From positions 27,501 through 91,500 of the forward strand of contig CALZFC010000316.1 in assembly GCA_945643635.1 (NCBI GenBank): DNA of 64,000 nucleotides, read 5' to 3'. The DNA is from Allodiplogaster sudhausi. Its lineage: Eukaryota; Nematoda; Chromadorea; Rhabditida; Diplogasteridae. Below the pieces are notes generated by a model. It searched no databases, had not been told where the DNA came from, and saw only the letters and a list, made by a program, of their open reading frames with translations. This document shows positions 13,782-24,221 of the stretch, one piece after another; the stretch's first letter is position 1; each line of letters starts with the position of its first letter. The position numbers and the translations under genes were made by a program.

Positions 13782-15496
13782 CCCTCCCTAGCTCACATAA
13801 ATAGCAACATCGTCTCTGTGGCGACTCTCTCACAAAGAGCTTTAAGGGGCTCTGAAATTCTCTTCCTTACAATTAGTGCTGTTTTTCCTCGGGCACGTCC
13901 ATCCACTCAGCGGTCCGTTCTCGCAAACAACTTGGAGAGATGAAATATTTAAAAAAAAAGAAGGTAACCGGCGAAAACACGATAAAAATAACTCAGGCTC
14001 AAGAAAGAGACGGAGCCACATTTTCAATTTCATGGGAAAAAAACTACTTTCCAACCATAAGTCTATATTATGGGTACCATGTTAAATTGAAGAGAGCGAT
14101 TTGCTATTTTAAATACTGTGAAGAACTGTAAGCCAAAGGTGAGAGTATACTTAGGTTAGCAAAAAAAAAACAGACTGAAAATTCTGTTAAAATGCTATTA
14201 CAAAAATAAAATCCAAAATGTCTCTTGCAAAATCTGGAAATATTTCATTGAATATTTAACTATATCATAATGAAACCTTCATTATCAGTTTTGACATGAT
14301 TAAAAACACGGCACCATTTTGAATGACTTTCCGTCCTTTGTGACCCTAAACCGTATCTATTCTTGCCCTCTTTATCTCGATTCGCAATAAGAATAGGAAT
14401 AGATGTTCTAGATTCCTTCCTAAAGGAGTCCTCCGTAACTCAGTCTATCTAAATTTTCCTGACTATTATGTGTCTGCCTCTCTCTAAATCACATGCTATC
14501 TCTCCCTTGTATCAGGTAGAAAGGCGCGAATTCAAACGTGAATTTTTGGTTTCTCTCTCCAGGCAACTTCTCATGTCTCTCCGGCAACATCTTCCTGTCT
14601 CGCTCGCTCGGCTTCAGCTTGGCCGAGGCGTACATCCCAACGAGTCTGGTTGTCATGATTTCGTGGGTCTCCTTCTGGATCGATCGACGAGGTGGTCTTT
14701 AAAGACTAATTTGCTTATTAATACAAAATGTTTTTTGGATAACATTTTCACTATCAAAATATGTTACTAATTCATTTAATAAAATTAAAATGTTATCATC
14801 TTTCCATTAATAACGAAACATTTTGTAGAGTATGTTTGTTATTATTGTTCAAAAAAAATTGGACATAATTTTCTCACAGCCGTCCCTGCGCGAGTGACCG
14901 TGAGTTTCACGACGCTTGTCTCATTAACTACGCTGGTTAGAACTCCTTCATTCTAGTGGTCATAAAAAAACGTGACATTTTCACTCCTCATGTTCTCAGG
15001 ATATCCTATGACGCGCTATCGTTTTAATTTTTGCCTTATTTTATTGTCGTATTTACTTAAAATACACGAAAATAAGCCTATGTATGTAAGCCACCATTTT
15101 TTGTTCCAGGGCAGCGGCATTCGTATTGGTCTGCCACAAGTGAGCTACGCGAAGGCGATCGACTTTTGGCTTGGGGGTTATTGATTTTTTTTATTTTTAT
15201 ACAAAACGGAAAAATTAAGAAATCAATTAAACCAGATATTTATCGCTTGATTATAGCCATATAAGTAAGTATAAAATTCACAAATATGAAGAAATAAACA
15301 AATGAAAATTTAATTTTTTTTCTAATGGTAAAAAGAAATAGAAATCTATCTGCCCATGCCCATCCACAGCGTGCATGTTCTTCGTGATCACGGCACTCCT
15401 CGAGTACGCACTCGTGAACACGTACACGAGAAAGGCGGAGAAGCTGGCGCATCAGGCGAGGACACTCCATGAGGCACCAGCCAAGAGTCAGTGAAA

Positions 15497-15546
<50 letters not shown>

Positions 15547-15680
15547 GAGAACGAGAGAAAGTGAGAGAGAGAAAGAGAGAAAGAGAGAAAGAGAGAGGCA
15601 GAGAGAGAGAAAGAGAGAGAGAGAGAGAAAGAAAGAGAAAGAAAGAGAGAGAGACAGCGAGAGAGAGGGAGAGAGAGAAC

Positions 15681-15712
<32 letters not shown>

Positions 15713-16556
15713 GAGTGAGAGAGAGAGAGTGAGAGAGAGAGAGATTGAGAGAGAATTCGTAGAAGATAAGATTCATTTGCAAACAAAAATATATATTCGT
15801 AGCTATGCATGCATATTTCTTCAGATTTGTGTCTCCTTATTACATAGAAAGGCGGGGCGCTTTCGCTGCGAAAGGCGAGCACTTCTATAGCAGCGATGAA
15901 GAGATGGCGGCTCTCCGCATCGAGGGTATTTCTTCCATCTTTCTTCAACCTACTTGAGCGAGAGAGAGAGAGAGAGAGAAAGAGAGAGAAAGAGAGAGAG
16001 AAAGAGAGAGTGATATCGCGACAGAGAAAGAGAAAATAAAAGAGGAGGGTGAGAGAGAGATACCGAGAAAGAGAGGTCAAGAGAGTGAGAGAGATCAGTT
16101 GAAGGCATCTCGTTCCCGAACCTCTCGACTCGCGAGTACACCTCCTCCCGACTACGCAGCCAGCCACCGCCACCAATGCACACGAACGGCGCCAACTTCA
16201 CGCCGGCCGCTTCGCCGATGCTCAAGAAGGTATTCCGGGGCTACTAAATAAGCTCCTAATTGGACTCCCAATCATGCTTCTATTTAGACTTAGAATAACA
16301 AGTGCGAGGGGCTCTGATTAGCGTCCCAGACAGCGTTTTTCAAACACTATACATACTCAAATTTAATCGAACACATCAAGAAAGTAAGCCCTAATCTATA
16401 CAAATATCCCCCAGATCACTCTCGTGTTGTCGATGTATGTAGATAGAAGTTATAAGGGAGTTCGTGATTCAATGGTTATACGGGTAGTTGCACACTTATC
16501 CATTTTTCCGTCCTTCTCTCTCTCTCTCATTTATCTCTCTCTCATTACTCTCTCTA

Positions 16557-16617
<61 letters not shown>

Positions 16618-17529
16618 CTCTTCTCTCTCTCTAACCATTTCACTCTCTTTCTCTCTCTCCTTCTCTCTCTAACAGTCTCTCTGTCTTTCTCTTTCTCTCT
16701 CTCTTTCTCTCTCTCTCACTTTCTCTCTCTCTGTCCCTCTTCTATATGTGCAGAGTTCACGTGATTTTGAAGAATACAAAAGGAAAAAGTCCCCCTTGTC
16801 CCCCTTACAGGCGTCCACGATGAGCTTGAGCAACAACACGCGCGACTCCTTCTCCTTCTCGACTCCCTTCCTAATCTCGAATCCTTTCACTCGCTCCAAG
16901 CGCTCCCGCTGCATGCAAGAGGGCGCCGCGCCCACCGTGCTCACTGTCACGGCCGCATCCTACACACAGGTCTCTCTAATCAGAGCTGAAATAGGTCTGA
17001 CCCATGGCAGGGTTGTAACCCCCGGGGCCGTAGGCACGGAACACTTTGTAACCACAAGGCATGGCCATTTTTCACTTTATAACCCCACGGGTTTATCAAT
17101 TTTTCACATTGTAACACCCGGGCCCAAGTTCAGAGACAGACACTATTTCAGCAGTGTCTCTAATTAGTAACTAATTAATTAGCTACAATTATTTTTTTAT
17201 TTATTAATTAACATAATTGTTCAGGCAACCATCATTACAACTATTCCATAAACAATGTCAAACTAGTTTCTCAAAGTTCTAAGTTTCTAAAGAAAGAAGC
17301 TTATGTCTGCCTAGTTTCAAAAGCCATTTGTTAGCCAATTAATTTGTAGTTCAAATTCGTGTGACCAGATGAAAATGAAAGAGACACTACTCAGGCCAGC
17401 TCAGCCAGCTCCCGCCTCGCACTCAACATTGACAAGGTGTGCCGAGTGGCCTTCCCGTTCGCGTGGTGCCTCTTCAACGGACTCTACTGGGGATACTATC
17501 TCGTGCTCAACAATTCAGAACCTGAGTAG
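240..17529 (+). CDS. Inhibitory (anion-type) Cys-loop ligand-gated ion channel, 5' end outside window
   Basis: Exons: 240-355, 968-1050, 12179-12340, 14563-14691, 14880-14935, 15110-15176, 15370-15486, 15848-15925, 16105-16229, 16811-16969, 17395-17529; all phases agree and give 408 residues. Seen: the loop A region (LPDLYFANARQAHFQDVTVP), a canonical Cys-loop with 13 residues between the cysteines and YPMD inside, a second cysteine pair near loop C as in glycine and glutamate-gated chloride channels, TM1 ending WVSFWIDRR, TM2 AVPARVTVSFTTLVSLTTL, TM3 FFVITALLEYALVN, a Ser/Pro-rich intracellular loop and TM4 before a TAG stop. The PAR motif before TM2 is typical of anion-selective members, so a chloride channel is inferred; the ligand is unknown. 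Signal peptide and first strands lie upstream of the window. Intron 356-967 uses a GC donor. The intron 1051-12178 carries nested mobile elements. Confidence 0.93.
1194..1298. repeat. AGACATT-rich segment left of the transposon
   Basis: Contains gggacaagacattcag, tagacatt, gagacatgaatgtcc and aatgtct, plus a perfect short palindrome gtcttgtgggacaagac. The 16-base string gggacaagacattcag recurs inverted at about 10934-10949. Confidence 0.55.
1299..1344 (+). repeat. Left 46-bp terminal inverted repeat
   Basis: Exact inverted match to 10842-10887; contains an EcoRI-like GAATTC and a GGGGCC-type motif that recurs inward as subterminal repeats. Confidence 0.9.
1641..4310 (+). CDS. Tnp2-family transposase (CACTA/EnSpm type), multi-exon, 3' end uncertain
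   Basis: Starts MHRPRKCDFRIGPRKPSSSW at 1641. Exons 1641-1725, 1768-1941 and 1991-2086 join in phase and give a basic N-terminus followed by a very acidic segment (GEEDIEEEGSDEDVLEGADV). Later coding blocks show the Tnp2-like core: LSFDGVSLKG near 2560, then YHVWPLFAFLCDLPEKQRN (from about 2640), a long block to VYGKAIRIGIRGLTADQP (about 2880), and AKRCAYGFRHMHSKHGCFYC (from 2928), the usual zinc-ligand-like end of the catalytic core. Downstream blocks at 3300-3480, 3670-3720, 3835-3990 and 4033-4250 resemble the helical C-terminal part of such transposases. Exact exon limits in 2120-4310 were not resolved, so activity cannot be judged. The LINE insertion begins just after the last recognisable block. 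Confidence 0.72.
4668..7602 (-). pseudogene. LINE ORF2 (endonuclease-reverse transcriptase), broken by one stop and one frameshift
   Basis: The N-terminal part reads as an AP-type endonuclease (FLFNARSLVNKL, VLVTETWL, RSDRLAKRGGGVAIL). An in-frame TGA at 7234-7236 interrupts it, after which the same frame continues through the reverse transcriptase to 5374. RT motifs seen are FRPVTLSAPPIKVLER, a QHGFR block, YYDFCKAFDTVSHSKLL, SGVPQGAVLSPLLFNIYISD and the catalytic FADDIKMYS. A frameshift near 5450 moves the C-terminal domain (CNALHLGKFNP... IRDLGVLIDSKLSF...) into another frame, ending at 4668. No RNase H or other downstream domain was seen. Confidence 0.85.
7503..8168 (-). CDS. LINE ORF1 (RRM/coiled-coil-like nucleic-acid-binding ORF1 protein)
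   Basis: The minus-strand frame of 221 residues contains RSLVVIGIAEQSDVDLPAKL, a segment ending TVFRMGKQSDRPRLLKVLLP, and IRRSMLPEERARWSDLRKQL. This layout (a short hydrophobic strand, a conserved FRMGK...RPRLLKV core, then RR..L..EER) is characteristic of the RNA-chaperone ORF1 of CR1/Jockey-like LINEs. The C-terminus overlaps the start of ORF2 by about 100 bases in another frame. The start may lie upstream of the first methionine. Confidence 0.7.
   Translation of the reverse strand: MNSVAWQSISSLIVLLANTVELLSKQHDNNASLFSPSPSGRVLTSSVPVGVGAAGESAEERHARERSLVVIGIAEQSDVDLPAKLASDRTQVTSLLSTLGVECEPVTVFRMGKQSDRPRLLKVLLPTRGHLLRCLMGASTLKDQGWKGVYIRRSMLPEERARWSDLRKQLAELRRADPGRGWVLYREQLWVKAEISGRVRVTLPPPLNPAPVQPQASSGNK
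8334..8525. repeat. 17-bp tandem array at the LINE 5' end
   Basis: About eleven copies of gaagagagagggcaagt (plus strand), with one copy carrying an extra tg. Located immediately upstream of ORF1, where some LINEs carry promoter monomers. Confidence 0.85.
8860..10110 (+). CDS. Unidentified exon-like segments of the DNA transposon (possible second element-encoded protein)
   Basis: Several GC-richer stretches right of the LINE read as plausible exons separated by AT-rich gaps: near 9003-9090 (DSQGRVIDDTPKMTVVRQGT), 9155-9345 (FFDKDGSPLPVKQAVVRLSY), 9309-9450 (MPDLAALQQLVYKNRDDPVM), 9560-9718 (PPEFIPYDLRDALIDFRIPA), 9750-9843 (MITGASKSVDGYFFMDEYSL) and 9903-10070 (VEIGFDRSLDAEEIYKMSTS). I do not recognise the protein. 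Position between the LINE and the right TIR makes it either the C-terminal half of the transposase gene, split by the LINE, or a separate accessory protein. Splice joins were not established. Confidence 0.4.
10555..10841. repeat. Right subterminal repeats of the DNA transposon
   Basis: Many spaced copies of gaataaggggcc and its variants in both orientations, mirrored by a shorter set at 1345-1480. Such subterminal motifs are transposase-binding sites in CACTA elements; here that role is inferred. Confidence 0.6.
10842..10887 (-). repeat. Right 46-bp terminal inverted repeat
   Basis: Exact inverted match to 1299-1344, flanked outside by TA. Confidence 0.9.
11195..11770 (-). CDS. Small minus-strand gene or gene fragment with an MSP-like segment, nested in the channel intron
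   Basis: Best-supported exons are 11358-11524 and 11195-11286, joined by a 71-nt GT-AG intron in phase 0. The protein reads APSDLRFKAAGGLSQVSVFN and then TTDKRRAIK before the splice, then ATKEDTDARAVTARAAAPEL and a stop. The first half resembles the start of an MSP/VAP beta-sandwich domain, but the second half of that domain is missing. Two more exon-like blocks occur upstream (11602-11669 and 11690-11770). The region is markedly GC-richer than its surroundings. It may be a real nested gene or a host gene fragment carried by the AGACATT-rich element. Confidence 0.4.
11514..11582. repeat. Palindrome plus 24-bp hairpin at a splice acceptor
   Basis: A perfect 20-bp palindrome (11514-11533, centre tgcagat) spans the acceptor of the nested minus-strand gene. 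It overlaps the arm of a hairpin with 24-bp arms (11531-11554 and 11559-11582, one mismatch) and a 4-nt loop. Confidence 0.85.
11910..12065. repeat. AGACATT-rich segment right of the transposon
   Basis: About nine spaced copies of agacat or its complement within 150 bases, ending aagacattcttttctgtg. Inverted, that end resembles cacagagaagaaagtctt at 1194. Together with 1194-1298 and 10888-10960 these look like the two ends of an older element into which the 9.6-kb transposon inserted. Confidence 0.45.
12434..12462 (+). repeat. Displaced copy of the channel exon end and donor
   Basis: The 20 bases gagcactcgcacaagattgg repeat the end of exon 12179-12340 and its donor with one mismatch, 100 bases into the intron. 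Confidence 0.7.
13121..13795. repeat. Opposed (GA)n and (CT)n tracts in a channel intron
   Basis: Purine tract at about 13121-13310 followed by a pyrimidine tract at about 13436-13790 on the same strand, so the two could pair as a long imperfect hairpin. The rest of the intron 12341-14562 is AT-rich and shows no gene. Confidence 0.8.
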
Positions 17530-17730
17530 GAGAGAGAATGAGTGAGAGAGAGAGAATGAGTGAGAGAGAGAGAGAGAGAGAGAGAGAAAGGGTGAGAGAG
17601 AGACAGGTGGTGGGAGCGCATATAAGACACACAGAGAGAAGGAGATGAAGAAAAAGAGGGTAAGAGAGACAGCGAGACATTGATAAAGAGAGAGAGAGAG
17701 AGAGATAGATAGATAAAGATACCGAGAGAG
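15500..17730. repeat. (GA)n/(CT)n microsatellites in channel introns and 3' flank
   Basis: Purine tracts at 15501-15760, 15958-16100 and 17527-17730, pyrimidine tract at 16515-16740. They fill most of the short introns between channel exons and the start of the 3' flank. Confidence 0.85.
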
Positions 17731-18280
17731 AGTGCAGCGAGCGAAAAATACATTCGGGTAGGGTATACGGAAGTATGGGTTTCACTCGCAATCTCTTATA
17801 ACTCAACCAATAAAGCATTCTAATCATAAGTTGCCCAATGTCTAGCATTTTTTTGTCACCAGAAAAGTCGTGTCGAAATTACTTAATGAATCATAAATAA
17901 TTGTTTATCCAGGCATAAATAGCAGAAGCCAGATCCTTTAAATGCAGATCGAAATGGAGACAGACCTCATTTAACAATTATAAGCAGATTAATAGCCGAG
18001 CAACTCAAAATGAGGCAGTTGTTACCGGGAGTCAATTAATTATAGCCACGTCAAAAAAGTTCGCTCTCGTTCACAGATCCATCATATGCACTTTGGTTGA
18101 AGCACAAAAGTTCTAGAAAAAAAACCTCGGCGAAAAAAAGACGATATGCATTGGAAATGAATGAAGAGAAAACATACAAACAATTGGATTATTATCGACG
18201 AATTGCACATCTTTCCCGCACTTAAAAGAGATAATTAAATAGGATACATAAATGAACGTGATCTGTATGCGGAATGATCT
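17731..18280. other. Intergenic region between convergent channel and PIG-U genes
   Basis: AT-rich sequence with no supported exon; presumably the 3' untranslated region of the channel gene and spacer. Confidence 0.6.
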
Positions 18281-18864
18281 ATTAGTCAAATAGAATTCTT
18301 AGTCAAAGATAAGAATTCTTAGTCAGAGATAAGAATTCTTAGTCAGAGATAAGAATTCTCAGTCAAAGATAAGAATTCTCAGTCAAAGATAAGAATTCTT
18401 AGTCAAAAATAAGAATTCTCAGCCAAAGATAAGAATTCTTAGTCAAAGATAAGAATTCTCAGTCAAAGATAAGAATTCTTAGTCAAAGATAAGAATTCTC
18501 AGTCAAAGATAAGAATTCTCAGTCAAAGATAAGAATTCTTAGTCAAAGATAAGAATTCTCAGCCAAAGATAAGAATTCTTAGTCAAATATAAGAATTCTT
18601 AGTCAAAGATAAGAATTCTCAGTCAAAGATAAGAATTCATAGTCAAAGATAAGAATTCTCAGCCAAAGATAAGAATTCTTAGTCAAATATAAGAATTCTT
18701 AGTCAAATATAAGAATTCTCACTCAAAGATAAGAATTCTCACTCAAAGATAAGAATTCTCAGTCAAAGATAAGAATTCTCAGTCAAAGATAAGAATTCTT
18801 AGTCAAAGATAAGAATTCTCACTCAAAGATAAAGATTCTCAGTCAAAGATAAGAATTATTACCA
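18281..18864. repeat. 20-bp satellite seeded by the PIG-U stop codon region
   Basis: About 28 copies of attcttatctttgactaaga (minus strand) with few substitutions, abutting the PIG-U stop. The last PIG-U codons and stop read attcttgtatttgactaa, differing from the unit at two bases. Confidence 0.92.
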
Positions 18865-20473
18865 TTAGTCAAATACAAGAATAGTCTTCTTGTCTGGTAC
18901 GTCCTCGGGGCAGCGCTCTTCAATGTCCTTGCGGATGAAACCGTAGACAAGGTCGATGCCGAGTTGGATCTATAAAAAATATTAATAGAAATGTAAAAAA
19001 ATTCTTTGAAAATAATTGTAAGATTATAGAATTTTGAATACCTTTTACTTTTCTGCTGATGCAAGAGGTTTTCAAAAAAAACGAAATATATATAAATCGA
19101 GAATAGAAGCCTTTTCTCACGGCTATAAATGTTTCCATGTTGCAGTACACAAATTCAAGAAATTTTTTTTCGGCTTCTCAGTAAACCCCATTTTCCAAAG
19201 CCTATCGACGGGTCTAATCCACACCCACTTTTGGGGTTCTCTCGAACCGTACCATTTTCCCTGGTGTGAAAAGAGCAAAAGATCCGAACCAGAGCCACGT
19301 TGTAGACGAGCGTAACTCCAAAGTAGAAGTTGGCGTTGCCGGAGCCGCTCACGATCCATATGTGCCATGTCACGGGCATGAGCGCAATGCATGCAACCAA
19401 CGCGCAGCCGGACACCAACGTGAAACGCATGTCTGCAATAGAGAAGAAGATGAAGACAGAAGGAAGAAAAAAGAAAGAAGAAAGAAGAAGAAGAAAAAAG
19501 AAAGAAGATAGAAGAAAGAAGAAGAAGAAGAAAAAAGAAAGAAGAAAAAAGAAAGAAGAAAGGAGAAAGAAGAAGAATAAGAAAGAAGAAGAAGAAGAAG
19601 AAAAAGGAGATGAAGATGAAGATTATGAAGAAAGAAGAAAACAAAAAAGAAAGAATAAAAAAGCAGAAAAAAACAGAGTGCTTTAATAGTACTAAAATCG
19701 TGGCAAAATATGGCTAATTAAATATGTAAATAAGCCTCACTTTAATGCGGACACACCCACACAAAGTTCAAAAGCAAAAAAAGCTTCCTTTAGCGGAAAT
19801 CGTCATTACATTAGGAATCCTAATCGATATTTCTAGGAGTGTACCTTTTGTCAGCATCATTAAATACTTTATATGGCAAAAATTAAAAATAGTCTTAATA
19901 TAAAAGTCTATATTTCAACTCAAAAAAATTTACTTATTGTTAGCAGTCAATTCTACATGTGAGCCAGTGTGTAATTGAAAGACATTACTTACGCTCCTTG
20001 TATTTGTCCTCAATAAAAGGCAGGAGAGCGAAGAAAACGGTAGCATCCGCGAGAGAAGGATACGGTACGAAGACGGTGAGGAGGACGTAGGAGACAATCA
20101 GGCAGAGGTGGGGCGCGTTCCTGAAGCAGGCGAAATTGGTTCGATACTTATTGTTAGAAGGTTACTTTTTGGATATTATTTATATCACAGCTAGAAAAAT
20201 CACCATGTTTAAATGAATAATTGACTATTTGAGTGTTAATAAATATATAAATAAAGTGTTAATAAAAAAATAAATAAATACATTGATTGACAAAGTGGCC
20301 CAACTCCTGACCATAGTGTTACCACGAGTGGAATGATGTAGACTGCGAGGTTGAGTTGGAAGAGAAAGAGGAAGAAGTCACGGAAGTGGTCGAAGATCTC
20401 AGTGAAGAAGTACCAGAAGATACCGACATTCGGAGTCAGGTCATCCACGCGGACACTTAAAGAGAGAAGAGAC

Positions 20474-20507
<34 letters not shown>

Positions 20508-20520
20508 GAGTAAGAGATAA

Positions 20521-20552
<32 letters not shown>

Positions 20553-20686
20553 GTAAGAGAGAAAGAGAGATCAAGAGATAAAGCGAGAGATAGAGGGAGA
20601 GACAGAGAGAGAGAGAGACAGAGAGAGAGACAGAGAGAAATGATTAAGAGATAAAAAGAGATCAAGAGATGTAGCGAGAGACATAC

Positions 20687-20726
<40 letters not shown>

Positions 20727-21322
20727 TTAGACAATAAACATACGTAAACGCATAAGTGTGGTCAGCAAATGTCCACTTCTGGCCGGCCAGCACGAAGTTG
20801 ACCCCGACAAGTGCAAGAGTAGCGACAACGTAGCAGAGAGCGAGGAGTACTGCAAGCCAAGCACTTTCGCTGATGTATAAGAATCGAAGTTATCTATGAT
20901 TATTATTTGGAACAACAAAGAGTTCTGTGTTACCCATTCGAGGCTCTTGGGGTCTTGACCCTGGGCCTTGCATGACTACAGGCCCTCGACCGGGACCTAC
21001 AGAGCATTTAATTCCGTGAATGAACTAGGTCCGAAAGGGTTCGAAGATGATGCATAAATCATTGAAGATAATGTAGGCAGACACTTGAAAAAGAAGAAGA
21101 AAATAACATTGATCACACTTTTATTTTGATATAACAAAAAAAAAAACAAATGACACGTTTCACTAACCCATAGAAGCGTGACTGCGTAATTGGCTGACGA
21201 GTGGTGCGAGAAGAATACATGGATACATGCAGAGTTGGCTCCAGAGGGCCAGCAGAAGCACTGCAGGCACCGGGCGGCCTGGAGGGAGATGGGGAGATCA
21301 AAGAGGCAAAGAGAGAAAGGGC

Positions 21323-21375
<53 letters not shown>

Positions 21376-21399
21376 GGAGAGAGAGCGAGAGAGCGAGCG

Positions 21400-21464
<65 letters not shown>

Positions 21465-24221
21465 GAGAGGAAGAGAGAGGGAGCGAGAGAGACAGAGAGA
21501 GAGAGGGATAGATACTTTTCCTCAGTCATAATAGACAAGTATTGCCAGAACATACGAGCAAAGAAGGAGTAAGTGAATGCAGCGGCGATGTGAATGTAGA
21601 CGACGGCGACACTCAGCGAGGCGCACGTTGCGATGGACAACGGATTCAGAAGGTACCTAAATAGCCCCAACTGTTTGCATTTAGGTACCTTAATGCCCCT
21701 CACATGTGGATTCAGAAGGTACCTAAATAGCCCCTATTATATGCAGTTATAATCATTTTATGCAGGAGGTACGTCAATAGCCCTACTCTATGCATATTGT
21801 ACCCTTTTTTTCCTTTGCACCACCTTTTTGCCATCTGTGATTTGGTTAAAAAAACAACAGAGACCAACTAGTGCCACTTTCTGCTCTCAAATATTCGCCA
21901 TTATTAGTTAAGCCAAAACCACCACCACGCCTTTAACAGGCAATAATGCTAATAATGATTTCAGAATTCGAAATATTTCTTATATATATATATTTTTTTA
22001 AATTATAGTGCTACCGTATACCACTTGAGTGCCGATGTGCCGAGCTGGTCAACGGAGCAAAAGTCGCCCGCATTCTCTGCTGCGTGGTAGCGGGCAGCTG
22101 CTGCGAAGAAGAGAGCCGATAGAGCATCCAGAACCTGCCAACGAGAGTAATTACAGTGTTCTTACCGTACCACTCCATACTCCGGATGGTCATATAAATC
22201 TAACATTGAAAGGCATGAAAATGCTTAATCAGTGTCTGATGTTTTTTTTCTACAGAAATTTATAAAAGGAAAAAAAACTTGCCTAATTAGGCAATTTAGT
22301 CAAATGAGGCATGTGGGAGAGAAAAGATATCCAGATAACTTACAACGAGTACTCCGAGCCATACTTTGTCGTGTGCAACTGCACTCTTGGCCAAGGAAGC
22401 GGCGCGGATCAGAAGCGGTTGCTCAAGTCAAATAGCTTATTTATTTTAATAAAAAAAAACATTTTTTAAACTAAAATTTATTTGTTTCTTTTTCTAACGC
22501 TCTTAATAAAGATCATGTCTCTTTCCATAAAAAAATACTAGTTCACTTCTCAACTAACAATAAGTTACATTTTAGGAGCTTTTAATCCCAAAGTGGAGCA
22601 AGCAATTCCAGTTAAAGTTACATGATGAAGTCATATTGCTCTGGGTTTTAGATGGAATTATCTCGTTATACACTCGAGGGGGATCCCGAAATCAGCGCTG
22701 AGCCTCCCTCTCCCCTTACCCTGCCAAGAATGTTCAGAATACAGTATCCTTTACCGTAAGTGGAGCAAGCAATGCCAGTTAAAGTTACATGATGAAGTCA
22801 TATTGCTCTGGGTTTTAGATGGAATTATCTCGTTATACACTCGAGGGGGATCCCGAAATCAGCGCTGAGCCTCCCCCTCCCCTTACCCTGCCAAGAATGT
22901 TCAGAATACAGTATCCTTTACCGTACCAGATGTACACGATCGCCTTCGTAGGCATCTCCGAGTTCTTGCTCGAGAAGTATGCCTTCCTGAAGTAGGAATG
23001 AAATCAAGAATACGTCATGTATAATTTGTAAAGTAAAAAAAATCTTAACTATATATGTTCAAAAAGTATTTTGTTTAGCGATTACTAGAATCCTCCTGCC
23101 AAACACAATCACAATGCTTCTCCAACAAATCATTACTGCATAGGCTATGGGTCCATCTGAAGCTATTTGGTTTTCTCTCTCTTTCACTTATAACTAAATA
23201 ATCATCATCTAGGTACCCATGCTTATCGGCTAAATTTTCTGTAATCCAATGTAAATCTACTATATTCCGTATACAAGATCCACCGTAATTCGTACCCTCA
23301 ATCGATCGATAGCCACGAGGGGAGTCGCGAATTCGGGTCGATGGGCAAGCCAATGGCCGGCAGAGTGGAAGAGGACAACGCGGAGAGCGGAGCCGAAGAG
23401 GAGAAGGCTAAAGAAGAAGAAGAAGAAGAAGAAGAGGAGGAGGAGAAACCGATTGATTTATTGACTCATTGATGATGACCAATCATAAAACAATTCTAAA
23501 TTCAACTCTTAAAACGCATTCAATTTATAGGTTTACTTTTCGTTTATAACGCTCGTCACTTCATAGAAAGAGCAATTTATGAGCTATAAAAAAATTCAAC
23601 ACTTAAAATAACCGTCAGTCAGTCTATAGATTTATTTTTATTCACAGAAAAAACAATGTATGTGTTAGAAAAGGAGCTTGAAATTATAAAAAAAAACACC
23701 ATTAAAAACAATAAATCCAAGCACAAACCCAATAACATCGATCCGGAAAATGAAGCTGAGGAAGGAAGACCTTGGAAGTGGCTGAGCATTGCATTTTCGT
23801 GCCGGTGGAGATACCTGCATGAATTTATGGTGTTATTCAAAGTTTAAATATCCTTCTTTTTATATCCTTTTTTATACAAAAATAAACACAATCCCATCCT
23901 AGAAATCTTGATTGATAATCCTCTCTTTCTCTCTCTCGCTCTCTATCTCTTTCATTTTCTCTAACTCATCCTCTCTCTCTCTCTCTCTTTCAATTCTCTC
24001 TAACTCATCCTCTCTCTCTCTCTCTCTCGCTCTCTTTGAATTCTCTCTCCTCTAACCTGTCTCTTCTGTCGTTTGTCAGCGTGTACTTCAGCCAGGAGTG
24101 GCTCGCTGCTCTCGCTCTTTCTCTTTCGGAGGCCAGAAGATGAAGAAGCAGCAACGACATTTGGTGCGGAGGTTTCGGCAGAATTCTCTTCGGCAACCTT
24201 CTTCTTGCCCTTCTTAGCCAT
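18865..24221 (-). CDS. PIGU: GPI transamidase subunit PIG-U
   Basis: Fourteen exons on the minus strand: 24057-24221, 23771-23814, 23296-23407, 22927-22986, 22344-22421, 22022-22134, 21556-21656, 21168-21278, 21026-21083, 20744-20869, 20312-20455, 19993-20120, 19290-19432, 18865-18969. Phases agree throughout, giving 495 residues. PIG-U is a multi-pass ER membrane subunit of GPI transamidase, which attaches GPI anchors to proteins. Family landmarks seen: [79 protein letters not shown] and the C-terminal [11 protein letters not shown]. The first two exons encode a 70-residue Lys/Ser-rich N-terminal extension not expected in the family and are the least certain. A polypyrimidine acceptor lies 5 nt upstream of the ATG. 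Confidence 0.9.
20455..21515. repeat. (GA)n tracts in PIG-U introns
   Basis: Purine tracts at about 20460-20720 and 21300-21512 on the plus strand (pyrimidine on the coding strand), filling introns next to acceptors. A separate gaa-rich tract lies at 19437-19640. Confidence 0.8.
21640..21740. repeat. Duplicated and inverted acceptor segment of a PIG-U exon
   Basis: The acceptor-exon junction ggattcagaaggtacctaaa (21642-21661) recurs directly at 21709-21728. An inverted copy (atttaggtacctt) sits between them, able to pair with the real acceptor. Confidence 0.8.
22580..22923. repeat. Tandem duplication of about 168 bp beginning at a PIG-U donor
   Basis: Two nearly identical copies lie head to tail in the intron after exon 22927-22986. 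On the coding strand the first copy begins at the second base of the donor (tacggtaaagg). Confidence 0.9.

Noticed and set aside
15240..16176. Long Ser/Leu-rich and Arg/Glu-rich reading frames over CT/GA tracts (also 13503-13943, 45806-46209, 54137-54586, 57820-58455, 61917-62369)
   Set aside because: They are forced by dinucleotide repeats, exist on both strands and in several frames, and overlap introns of well-supported genes.
18281..18864. CRISPR array
   Set aside because: Units are contiguous 20-mers with no variable spacers, in a eukaryotic gene flank.
22929..22991. Plus-strand reading [20 protein letters not shown] with a stop
   Set aside because: It is the antisense of the PIG-U exon 22927-22986, whose minus-strand reading [16 protein letters not shown] fits the family and phase.
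23075..23353. A 92-residue minus-strand frame starting [10 protein letters not shown]
   Set aside because: Its upstream half overlaps the PIG-U exon 23296-23407, which is coding in another frame with family motifs ([13 protein letters not shown]).
23344..23472. Acidic plus-strand reading with a poly-Glu run ending in a stop
   Set aside because: It is the reverse of the PIG-U acceptor polypyrimidine tract (ttc repeats then tttag) and exon.
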